NCBI RefSeq assembly: GCF_035938995.1
Contig: NZ_DASZGI010000145.1
Span: 1 to 41,192, forward strand
Reading direction: 5' to 3'
DNA length: 41,192 nt
DNA from: DASZGI01 sp035938995
Lineage (GTDB): Bacteria; Actinomycetota; Actinomycetes; Streptomycetales; Catenulisporaceae
Shown piece after piece: positions 32,360 to 40,032 of the stretch. Numbering within the stretch: the first letter of the stretch is position 1; every line of letters begins with the position of its first letter. The notes under the pieces are model-generated. The model did not search any database, had not been told where the DNA came from, and saw only the letters and a program-made list of their open reading frames with translations. A program made the position numbers and the translations under genes.

Positions 32360-33304
32360 AGCACGGCGAGTACGACGAACGCGAGCATCTTGACCGCCAA
32401 CGGCTCCAGCGCCGAGCCAGCCCGATGCGACAGCTGCCGCGCCGGACGGGATCCGGGGGTGGCGAGCAGCGGCAGGCAGACCGCCAAAGCGGCTATCGCG
32501 AGCCCGTCCTGTCGAAAAACTCCGCGCACGTGATGACCAGGAGATTTGCGCCTCGACGCGACAGACTGGGTGCTGATGTTAGATTCACGGTATGTGTCGA
32601 GTGGCGCGTGAGCATTCCGGCCCTGCTGGTCACGCGTTCGCTCTGGTGCGGCGTGATCGCGACTCGTGGCAGTGTCGCTGTTCTACCAGTCGATCCTGAA
32701 GGTCTTCGCTTGGCTGGTGTTGCTCGTGCTCTCAGCGGGGCCGGTGTCGACACGGTTTTCGACACCACTTTGGCATTTGCGCTGGTGGAGCAGCGTGCGT
32801 TCCGAGCTCGGTCTCTCGAATCGGCTGTGGGATTTGGGCACGATTCGACAACACCGCATGGCTCGCCTCAAGCGTTGCACCAGAGTCCTTACTCACTCCC
32901 GCCCACCGACGCGACCACCGTGACCTGACCGCCGCCATCGGCCGCTTACGAACCGAGCTGCGCGAGCAGCGAAGCGAGATCCAACGCCTGCGCATGGAGA
33001 ACGAGATCCTGCGCGACGCCGCGGAATTGACCGCTCGGGGTGCATCCCGAGGCGCTCAGGACGTGGATCCGGGCGGATGAGGGCCGGCCGGTGGACAAGC
33101 ACCCGGTCCAGAGCCGGGTGCGGGCTGCCCGGTCCGGGGCGGACGTGCCTGCCGTGAAGGATTCGGCAGCGGGGCTTGGATCGGGTTCGGCTGACGCTGT
33201 GGGTCCTGCATTTTCGGGTGGCGCGCCGGGCCGGGCGGTCTGGCTGGGCGCGTCGCGGGGATCGGGTTCGGCAGTGGCTCTGCCGGTGTGGTGCGGCTGG
33301 TGGA
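32360..33304. other. IS-relic region between convergent GH43 and GH127
   Basis: No intact gene. A plus-strand frame at about 32850-33050 reads LLTPAHRRDHRDLTAAIGRL and then a coiled coil (IQRLRMENEILRDAAEL), like the helper region of IS3-type transposases. In another frame at about 33035-33090 the text GVHPEALRTWIRADEG resembles the helix-turn-helix of an IS3 OrfA. The order is opposite to that of a normal OrfA, so two separate relics are likely. Both calls are from motif memory. Confidence 0.35.
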
Positions 33305-33307
33305 GCG

Positions 33308-33330
33308 GGTGGCGGCGGGCCGCCGCCACC
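33308..33330. terminator. hairpin directly after the GH127 gene
   Basis: GGTGGCGGC-GGGCC-GCCGCCACC is a perfect 9-bp stem with a 5-base loop, three bases past the GH127 stop on the minus strand. Confidence 0.65.
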
Positions 33331-33333
33331 GGG

Positions 33334-35916
33334 TCACAGAAGTTGCCAGAGGTGGTCCGGGGTGCCGCTGTCGGCGTACTGGACCACCTGGGTGCTGTCG
33401 GTCAGGGACATGTTCGACACGGCCAGGACCAGGCTGCTGTTCTTGTTCTGGATCCGGAACCAGGAGCCGCCGCCGGGCCGCAGCCGCCACAGGTGGTCGG
33501 CCGAGCCGTTGTCGGTGAACTGGACCACGTCGGCGCTGTTGGACGTGGACATACCCGAGACGCCGAGCACCTTGCCGCTGTTGACGTTGGCGATCTTCCA
33601 CCAGCCGCTCGGGTCGGACTCGAAGGTCCACAGGTGGTCGGCGGTGCCGCTGTCATCGAACTGGACCACGTCCGCGCTGTCGGCCGTGGACATGTTGGTG
33701 ACCCCGAGGACCAGGCTGCTGTTCTTGTTGTTGATCCGGATCTGGCCGTTCGGGATCAGCTGCCAGAGGTGGTCGGCGGTGCCGTTGTCGTCGTACTGGG
33801 TGACGTTGGCGCTGTCCGCGGTGGACGCGCCGGCGACCGCCAGGACCTTGCCGCTATTGGCGTTGCGGATCCGCATCCACGCGCCGGTGTTCGGCGCGGT
33901 CCACAGGGCCCCGGAGGATGAGACCGTGGGGAAGGAGGTGATGCGCAGGCGCGCCGCGCCCATCGGGATCAGGGTCGCGGCCACCGCCGGGCCGGTCGGC
34001 AGCGCCGGGCTGGCCTGCAGCGTGCTCAGCACGTTCTGCGAGTCGGTCTGCCAGCCGTTCAGCGGCTGCACCGTGGCGGTGATCTTCGTCGGCACGGTCG
34101 CCTGGGTGAACGGGTTGGCCGGGGTCGCGGCGGTGGCCGGGACGAACGTGAGCGAGCTGGCCGGGTTGCTGGAGCTTAGGGCGAGGCCGTAGTTCCACGC
34201 GCTCGCGGCGTGCACTTCGTACTGCGGGAACTGGCTGGTCCCGGCGGTCTGGACGAAGTTCTCCTGGATCTGCAGCGAGTAGGTCAGCGGGCCGTGGTCG
34301 ACCGTGACGCTGTTGTGGTTCGCGCCCCAGGTGCGCAGGCTGGTGACCTGCGGCAGGTGCAGGGTGACCACGTCGCCGTTGGACCAGGTCCGGTTGACCC
34401 GTGCGAACGCGGGCCCGGCGGCCGCGGCCACAGACTGCCCGTTGACCTGGAGCGTCGGCGAGGAGCACCAGCCGGGGATCCGCACGTAGAGCGGGAAGGC
34501 CAGCTGCTTCGGGCTGGACAGGGTGATCGTGACCGTGTCGTTGAAGGGGTAGTCCGTGGTCTCGGTGAAGTTGACGGTCGTGCCGTCGCCGACCTTGGCG
34601 GTGACCTTGGACGGTGCGTACATGGCCGCGCACAGGCCCTTGTCCGGCGTGGCCAGCCACATCTCCTCGCTGAAGTACGGCCAGCCCTGCCCGTAGTTGT
34701 GCGGGCAGCAGCGGTACTGGTCGACGCCGGCCATGTATGCCTGCATGGCCCAGTTGTTGCCGAACTGGCCGAAGGTCTTGGCGGTGTCCGCCATGTCGAC
34801 GCTGTTGGCGCTGGTGATGTAGTGGGTGGACTTGCCGCTCGGGTCCAGGGCCGCGGGCAGCGAGTTGAAGGCCAGGTCCTCGCAGCGGTCGGCCCAGACC
34901 GGGTCGCCGGTCAGCCGGGTCATGATCTCGTGGCTGGCCATGAACTCGACGATGCCGCAGGTCTCGAAGCCCTGGCGCGGGTCGGTGTAGCCGTTGCGGT
35001 AGTTCTCGTCCCCGGCGAAGCCGCCGCCGGCGAACTGGCCGAACGTGCCCATCACCGTGTTGTAGTTCTGGTACGCGGCCTGGGTCAGTGAGGACTGGCC
35101 GTTGCGCAGCGCGTAGAGCGCCGGTTCCCGGTAGCCCTGGGCGATGTTCACGTTGTGCGGGGTCGGGATGTTGTTGACCCAGTTCTGGCTGTTGGTGTGC
35201 ACGGTGTCGGCCAGGGAGAGCAGGTAGCTCGCGCCGGTCCGGTTATAGAGCCAGAAGATGCTCTCGAGCAGGTCGGCGACCCGGTAGGAGACCCAGCTCT
35301 GAGAGAAGACCGAGCCGGACTGCGCGTGCATGTAGGTGAAGAACGCGTCCATGGCCGGGATGATCCGGGTGTCGCCGGTGTACTCCTGGAAGGTCCGGAA
35401 GGCCTCGAGCAGGGGCAGGTAGGGCCAGAAGTCCGGGCCGTTGTTCAGCGAGGTGCGCAGCGAGGTCGGGCCGAAGAAGCCGTCGGACTGCGCGGTGGCC
35501 AGGATGCCGCCGATCCACTTCTCGGTGGCCGCCAGCGCGGTGGAGTCGCCGGTCGCGTAGGCCAGGTCGCCGTAGCCGCGCAGCCAGTAGGGCACCTCCT
35601 CCCAGCCGACGTTGCTCGGGGTGACCCAGCCGGTGGTGGCGTAGTTCAGGAAGTGCGAGGTCGCCGGGTACTGCCCGCACAGCCCGGCGAGTTGGAGCTG
35701 GAGCTGGCCGGCCAGCCAGCCGGCGGCTTGCACGCTGCCCGGCGGCAGCCGGAGGAACGCCGTGGGGGCCAGCGGCGCGGCGTTGCTCGGGTACAGTCCG
35801 CCGGCCGCAGGGGCGACGGAGGCGTAGGCCGGGGTCGCCGCCAGGCGCGCGAAGGCCGGCGCACCCACGGCCGAGATCAGTGCACTGCGGACGAATGTCC
35901 TGCGGGAGAGCGCCAT
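33334..35916 (-). CDS. Tat-secreted GH127-type beta-L-arabinofuranosidase with ricin-type lectin domain
   Basis: An 860-residue exported enzyme. The Tat signal is SRRTFVRSALISAVGAPAFA. The alpha/alpha barrel of the GH127/GH146 (DUF1680) group runs to about residue 420, followed by beta-sandwich domains. The zinc-cysteine active site known from HypBA1 is complete: ETC (Glu 318, Cys 320) in GFETCGIVEFMASHEIM and CC (403-404) in YRCCPHNYGQGWPYF. The C-terminal 190 residues are a ricin B-like (CBM13) trefoil with DHLWQL-type repeats. ATG 35916 is chosen because GAAGGA lies five bases upstream; GTG 35919 is adjacent. Only a weak match to the shared operator (GTAATCGATAGA, 35929-35940) lies upstream, so control by the same repressor is uncertain. 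Confidence 0.87.
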   Translation of the reverse strand: MALSRRTFVRSALISAVGAPAFARLAATPAYASVAPAAGGLYPSNAAPLAPTAFLRLPPGSVQAAGWLAGQLQLQLAGLCGQYPATSHFLNYATTGWVTPSNVGWEEVPYWLRGYGDLAYATGDSTALAATEKWIGGILATAQSDGFFGPTSLRTSLNNGPDFWPYLPLLEAFRTFQEYTGDTRIIPAMDAFFTYMHAQSGSVFSQSWVSYRVADLLESIFWLYNRTGASYLLSLADTVHTNSQNWVNNIPTPHNVNIAQGYREPALYALRNGQSSLTQAAYQNYNTVMGTFGQFAGGGFAGDENYRNGYTDPRQGFETCGIVEFMASHEIMTRLTGDPVWADRCEDLAFNSLPAALDPSGKSTHYITSANSVDMADTAKTFGQFGNNWAMQAYMAGVDQYRCCPHNYGQGWPYFSEEMWLATPDKGLCAAMYAPSKVTAKVGDGTTVNFTETTDYPFNDTVTITLSSPKQLAFPLYVRIPGWCSSPTLQVNGQSVAAAAGPAFARVNRTWSNGDVVTLHLPQVTSLRTWGANHNSVTVDHGPLTYSLQIQENFVQTAGTSQFPQYEVHAASAWNYGLALSSSNPASSLTFVPATAATPANPFTQATVPTKITATVQPLNGWQTDSQNVLSTLQASPALPTGPAVAATLIPMGAARLRITSFPTVSSSGALWTAPNTGAWMRIRNANSGKVLAVAGASTADSANVTQYDDNGTADHLWQLIPNGQIRINNKNSSLVLGVTNMSTADSADVVQFDDSGTADHLWTFESDPSGWWKIANVNSGKVLGVSGMSTSNSADVVQFTDNGSADHLWRLRPGGGSWFRIQNKNSSLVLAVSNMSLTDSTQVVQYADSGTPDHLWQLL

Positions 35917-36117
35917 CACTGTCCTTCGGTAATCGATAGAATTCTGGCCCGCGCCGGTCCGGGACGCGCGCGCCGCCGTGCGGCGTGCAGGAACGCACGG
36001 CGGTGGTCCGGGTCCGGGACATGAAGGCCGGTGGGTACGGCCGAGGCAGTCATTACAACGATATAACGCTCATTCATGCACCGCGCGCGGCTCGCGTCAA
36101 GGTAACTGATCAGGTCG

Positions 36118-36430
36118 TCAGCAGGCTGAGGGCAGCCAGGGATTTCGCTCGGCCAAAATGGTGAGCGCGCCGATGAAGCGGATGCCGTGTTTGACGGCGG
36201 TCTCGAGGTAGGAACGGATCGCGGCGAAGTCGCGGGGCTCCTCCGGCCAGGGTCCGCATACATCCGGAGACCTTTTGGCGGACCTTGACCATGCTCACTT
36301 CGCGCTCGGCCGCGTTGTTGTCCCAGGGGATTGCGAAGCCGTCGCCGAGGAAGCGCAAGTAGTCGTCCTGGCGGTCGCGCAGTCCGCGGGCCAGCGCCCG
36401 GTGTTTCGCGCCGTGCTTGTTCGCGATCCC
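36118..36430 (-). pseudogene. IS66-family transposase C-terminal relic, frameshifted
   Basis: The minus strand reads ALARGLRDRQDDYLRFLGD, then NNAAEREVSMVKVRQKVSGC and MRTLAG, the conserved end of IS66 TnpC. After a one-base shift near 36240 the neighbouring frame continues DFAAIRSYLETAVKHGIRF and ends NPWLPSAC at 36118. The N-terminal three quarters of the gene is missing. Confidence 0.8.
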
Positions 36431-36626
36431 GTTATTAGCCATCGAATGCCGGTCGTCGGGCAATCAGCCTCCTTGCCCGGCCGGGTCCGCACGCGGGTGC
36501 GTGCCAGTACCATCAGTACCGGGATTCACGTCCCATCGGACCGGCCTCTTTCCTGCAAAGTCGGGGCGGTCCGGCTAGCTCATCCGGTGGTGGCCGCGAC
36601 GGCGGACCCGTCCGTTCCGCAGTCGG

Positions 36627-36854
36627 CTATGGCAACAGCGTGGGCTCGACCGGTCCGTCCAGCGGGACACGGCACAGGGCGAATTGCAGGTGTCGCGAGT
36701 GCCCCGGCTCCTCGGGGGTGGAAACCACGTGAGGCAGGCCCTCCGGCACCAACAGCACATCCCCCGCCTCAACCCGCACCGTCCACGTTGGCTTGGAGGG
36801 GTCGAGCACCCCGGGCCCGATCTCCCACTGCTTGGCGCTGTGGGTGCCGGAAAC
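36627..36854 (-). pseudogene. cupin_4/JmjC-like domain fragment
   Basis: About 75 residues in one minus-strand frame read THSAKQWEIGPGVLDPSKP and then VEAGDVLLVPEGLPHVVSTP before a stop at 36627. The GDVLLVPEGLPH metal-site pattern and HSAKQW are typical of cupin_4 (NO66/YcfD-like) oxygenases. A stop codon at 36855-36857 cuts the frame and there is no start, so it is a C-terminal fragment of a larger gene. Confidence 0.5.
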
Positions 36855-36915
36855 TCATCCGCGCTGGTGAGAGTATTTTGAAGGCTCTGAGCCAAGGATA
36901 CGGTGGGCAGCCGTC

Positions 36916-37135
36916 GAACGTGTTCAGAAAGATCAGGAGATCAACTGAACGTGTTCAACTCCGCATATGGTCGAATGATCACTGTATCGACCCATATGCC
37001 CGCTGAACCGCATGGATGACTTGTCGGCACTTACAAGGCCTTGGTTCGGCATTATCGGACACCCGTCTTCGGACCAATCAATGATCCGGATCCTCGCCTC
37101 GCCCACGGCGAAACGGGCTTGAATGCCCATATGGG
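36916..37135. promoter_or_regulatory. cluster of palindromes upstream of rbpA
   Basis: GAACGTGTTCA occurs at 36916-36926 and again at 36947-36957, 31 bases apart. CATATGG-TCGA (36964-36974) faces TCGA-CCCATATG (36987-36998). A perfect CCCATATGGG is at 37126-37135. These look like protein-binding sites, but no intact gene starts next to them; 36858-37410 otherwise holds nothing I can support. Confidence 0.35.
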
Positions 37136-37410
37136 ACATGCCGTCAGTGCCTTAGGCATACTCCCAGACCGGCGGTGCAGACCGGCGAGCCAGCCCGCCG
37201 GTCTGCGCCGCCGTCCGACTTCTCATCCGCTGTCGATCGGCGACTCAGCGGTGCCGATCACGTACAGCGGCATCGGGTGAGACCGCCGCCGGCGCAACAA
37301 GGGCATAGGCTGCGAAGGACAGTCACCTCACCGGCCTTCGATAGCACTCGTGGCGGGGCGGTTCGGCGCAGGTTGGTTCTCAACAGTTCCGTCGAGAGGA
37401 GATCGCGACC

Positions 37411-37746
37411 ATGGCGCGAAGCAGCGGTATACGCGGAAGCAGGATCGGCTCGGGCCCGATGGGAGAAACCGAGCGCGGCGAGGCGGCGGCGCGCGTCGCA
37501 GTGTCCTTCTGGTGCGAAGCCGGCCACGTGACGCGGCCGTCATTCGCCGCCACCGCGGTTGTCCCGCTGGTGTGGGAATGCCCCGGCTGCGGTCTGCCCG
37601 CCGGCCGCGATCGCGACAACCCGCCGGTCCACACGCCGGCCGCGCCCTACAAGACGCACCTTGCGTATGTCCGGGAGCGGCGCAGCGAGGCGGAGGCAGA
37701 GATCCTCCTGGCGGAGGCTCTGGCCAGACTGCGGGCCACCGGCTGA
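37411..37746 (+). CDS. rbpA: RNA polymerase-binding protein RbpA
   Basis: A 111-residue protein matching RbpA, the actinobacterial activator that binds the principal sigma factor and stabilises the open complex. The N-terminal tail has IRGSRIGSGPMGETERGEAA, the basic/linker segment that contacts promoter DNA. The core zinc-type fold has SFWCEAGHVTRPSF and WECPGCGLPAGRDRDNPP, and the sigma-interaction region reads PYKTHLAYVRERRSEAEAEI. GAGGAG lies about ten bases upstream of the ATG. The gene stands alone among IS relics, so it could be the only copy displaced from its usual surroundings or a second paralogue. Confidence 0.9.
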   Translation: MARSSGIRGSRIGSGPMGETERGEAAARVAVSFWCEAGHVTRPSFAATAVVPLVWECPGCGLPAGRDRDNPPVHTPAAPYKTHLAYVRERRSEAEAEILLAEALARLRATG

Positions 37747-37949
37747 CCCGTCGCTCGTGCCTCTTGCGGCTTCCGCGGCCCGAGCCGCGCCACCGTCCAA
37801 TACCACCGCCGCGAACCTGACACCCTAATACTCCAGTCGTATCTCGTGCCCTGACCCGTGATATCGCTGGCAATGGCACCGTCGTGAGATGGTCTGATGG
37901 CGTCTTCGCCAGGCGGACCAGTGCATGATGTGGCGGTGCCGGCAGTGTT

Positions 37950-38381
37950 GTGCGAAGTCCGGTCTGGTGCGGTACCTGGTCTTGGGTGACCGGCCGGTCA
38001 AGCGCCGCAGCATGATCCCGATCATGGTCCAGTGGATCTGGGACTCGGACGACACTGGCCAGGTCTCATAGTCCTGGCTCAACCGGCGAGAGCGCGAGAC
38101 CCAGCGAAGGTGCGCTCGGACTTCCAGCGTTGCGGTACGGGCGTGAACCCGCCCACGCCAGCCACCTTCGCCACGGTCGAGGGCGGCGGGAAGTCGTGCG
38201 GCAAAAGGTCCCACTGGCGACCGGTGCGGTTCTGGTACACGACGGCGTTCACGATTTTCCGTAAAGGCGTGGTCGCCTCCTTGATGAAGCGCCTGCCTGC
38301 ACGCCATGCGGTGAGCGTCGGCTCGATCAGCGCCCACTCCTCGTCGCTCAGGTCTGTCCGGTACGCCTTGCGTTGTCCCAT
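37950..38381 (-). pseudogene. IS5-family transposase with internal deletion and frameshift
   Basis: From ATG 38381 the minus strand gives YRTDLSDEEWALIEPTLTAW and IVNAVVYQNRTGRQWDLLP, the N-terminal part of an IS5-type transposase. The sequence then jumps within a few residues from FPPPSTV to VPQRWKSERTFA, so the catalytic core is deleted. A one-base loss near 38093 shifts the frame to WVSRSRRLSQDYE and MIGIMLRRLTGR, the usual C terminus. Confidence 0.75.
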
Positions 38382-38462
38382 GTCACCGGCACACCCCGAG
38401 ACAGCGCGGCCGACCGGCGATCACGCAAACCGCCACACATACGCCAGGGTCAAGCAGCCTTG

Positions 38463-38795
38463 ATCACACCTGCCGGATGGTCTGCCGCTCCGGGTCGCGC
38501 AGGGGACGGCCGTCGTCGTCGAGCGCGCCAGTAGCCCGGATCGCCTCCGCGTCGATGTTGCGGGTGCCGACTATTCCATCCGCACAGGTCGCGCTACATG
38601 TTCGTACTCGCGCAGGATGTCGCCGAGGCGGTCGCGTCTTCGGACGTCAAGGTGGATGATCCGGGCTTGTTCGGCAATCGGCTCGGGCGCACAGCGCAGC
38701 AGTGCGCACTGCCCCAAGCATGCGCAGGGTTTTCAAAAGGACAGGCACGAGGTCCATCGTCACCTAGGAGCATTCCGGTCCCATCGCAGCTCACG
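38463..38795 (-). pseudogene. unassigned broken coding relic
   Basis: Three successive minus-strand frames have coding character: CDGTGMLLGDDGPRACPFEN, then PEPIAEQARIIHLDVRRRDR with LGDILREYEHVA, then GIVGTRNIDAEAIRATGALD up to a stop near 38463. Two frameshifts would join them. I do not recognise the family; a zinc-binding or recombinase-associated protein is only a guess. Confidence 0.25.
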
Positions 38796-38820
38796 CCGGT
38801 GTAGTGGTGTACGACACGTT

Positions 38821-38860
38821 CGGCATGTTGACTACGCGCGCGGCATGTTGACTACGCGCG
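38821..38860. repeat. perfect tandem 20-bp duplication
   Basis: CGGCATGTTGACTACGCGCG occurs twice without a mismatch, 45 bases before the M20 peptidase start. Each unit contains TTGACT, so it could duplicate a -35 element or an operator, but no well-spaced -10 box is seen. Confidence 0.7.
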
Positions 38861-38904
38861 TGGAGCGGAGCGGCCGACCAGCGAACGCACCATAGGCTAG
38901 AACC

Positions 38905-40032
38905 ATGCGAGACGTCGAGACCGCCGTGGTGGATCTTCTTGCGGAGCTCGTCGGTATCGACAGCGTGAACCCCGGGCTGGTGCCCGGTGCCTCGGGCGAG
39001 ACACGCATCGTTGGTCACCTGCGCAAGCGGCTGGCGGCCGCTGGCTTTGCCGTGACGGTGGTGCCGGCTTTCAGCCACGACGACCGGCCGAGCCTGGTGG
39101 CGGTGCCGCCCGGTCCCGCCGGGTGGCCGACGATCGTGCTCAACGGTCACCTCGACACGGTTGGCGTCGCTGGCATGCCTGAGCCGTTCACGGCACGGAT
39201 CGTCGGTGATCGGCTCGTGGGGCGTGGCGCGGCGGACATGAAGGGCGGCGTCGCCGCGATCGTCACTGCGGCCGAGCGTCTGGTGGCCGTCGGCGCCCCG
39301 GTGCGGCCGGTTCTGGCCCTGGTCGCCGACGAGGAGGACGCCAGCCTCGGCAGCGAGGCCGTGATCACGGCTCTGGCGGGTCTGGGGGTGCGACCTGATG
39401 CCTGTCTGATCGCTGAGCCGACCGATCTGGCGTTGAGCAGGTCGTTGCGTGGGTTCGCGGTCGTACGCGTGACGTTCACCGGCCGTGCCGCGCACAGCTC
39501 GCAGGCCGAGTTGGGCGTCAACGCGGTCACTCACCTGGGCCGACTCCTGCACGCGGTCGACGATCGCGCTGGCGATGTCCGCGCCGCCGGAGGCGACCTG
39601 ATGGTCACCTTCGCGCGGGGCGGCGAGTCGGCGTTCGTGGTGCCCGGCCACGCGGAGTGCCTCGTGGAGCTGCGCACCACCCCGGAACGGTCGAGCGCCG
39701 ACGCGCTTGCCGAGGTGCGCGCGCTGCTGCGGCCCGAGTGGCAGGCCGAGGCCGAGCTGGTTGCCCACCGCGACGGTTGGCGTCTGGACGGGTCAGGTCC
39801 GGCCGCAGGCCTGGCGGCCAGGCTGGGGACCGAGCTCGGCACCGGGCCGACCTTCGACGCGCCGTACTGGATGGAGGCGCCGCTATGGCAGGGGGTCTGC
39901 CCGACGCTGGTGTGCGGACCCTCCGGCGGCGGGTTGCACGCCGTCGACGAGTGGGTCGACTTGCGGCAGGTCCGAGCATTCGCGACCGGGCTGGTGGCCG
40001 TCCTTAGCGGCTGGAGTCCTGTTGCCGACTGA
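38905..40032 (+). CDS. M20 family metallopeptidase (ArgE/DapE-like)
   Basis: A 375-residue cytoplasmic zinc hydrolase of the ArgE/DapE/ACY1 group, which removes acyl groups from amino acids or cleaves small peptides. All metal-site motifs are visible: GHLDTV (His, then Asp two residues on), GRGAADMKGG (bridging Asp), VADEEDAS (catalytic Glu and metal Glu), LIAEPTDLAL and GLHAVDEWVDL (last His). The lid domain carries FTGRAAHSSQAELGVNA. The exact substrate cannot be read from the sequence. Its stop overlaps the start of the decarboxylase-like gene, so the two are probably one unit. Confidence 0.88.
   Translation: MRDVETAVVDLLAELVGIDSVNPGLVPGASGETRIVGHLRKRLAAAGFAVTVVPAFSHDDRPSLVAVPPGPAGWPTIVLNGHLDTVGVAGMPEPFTARIVGDRLVGRGAADMKGGVAAIVTAAERLVAVGAPVRPVLALVADEEDASLGSEAVITALAGLGVRPDACLIAEPTDLALSRSLRGFAVVRVTFTGRAAHSSQAELGVNAVTHLGRLLHAVDDRAGDVRAAGGDLMVTFARGGESAFVVPGHAECLVELRTTPERSSADALAEVRALLRPEWQAEAELVAHRDGWRLDGSGPAAGLAARLGTELGTGPTFDAPYWMEAPLWQGVCPTLVCGPSGGGLHAVDEWVDLRQVRAFATGLVAVLSGWSPVAD

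Noticed and set aside
36933..37139. Minus-strand 68-residue frame over the palindromes
   Set aside because: No motif or ribosome site, and it overlaps the inverted repeats.
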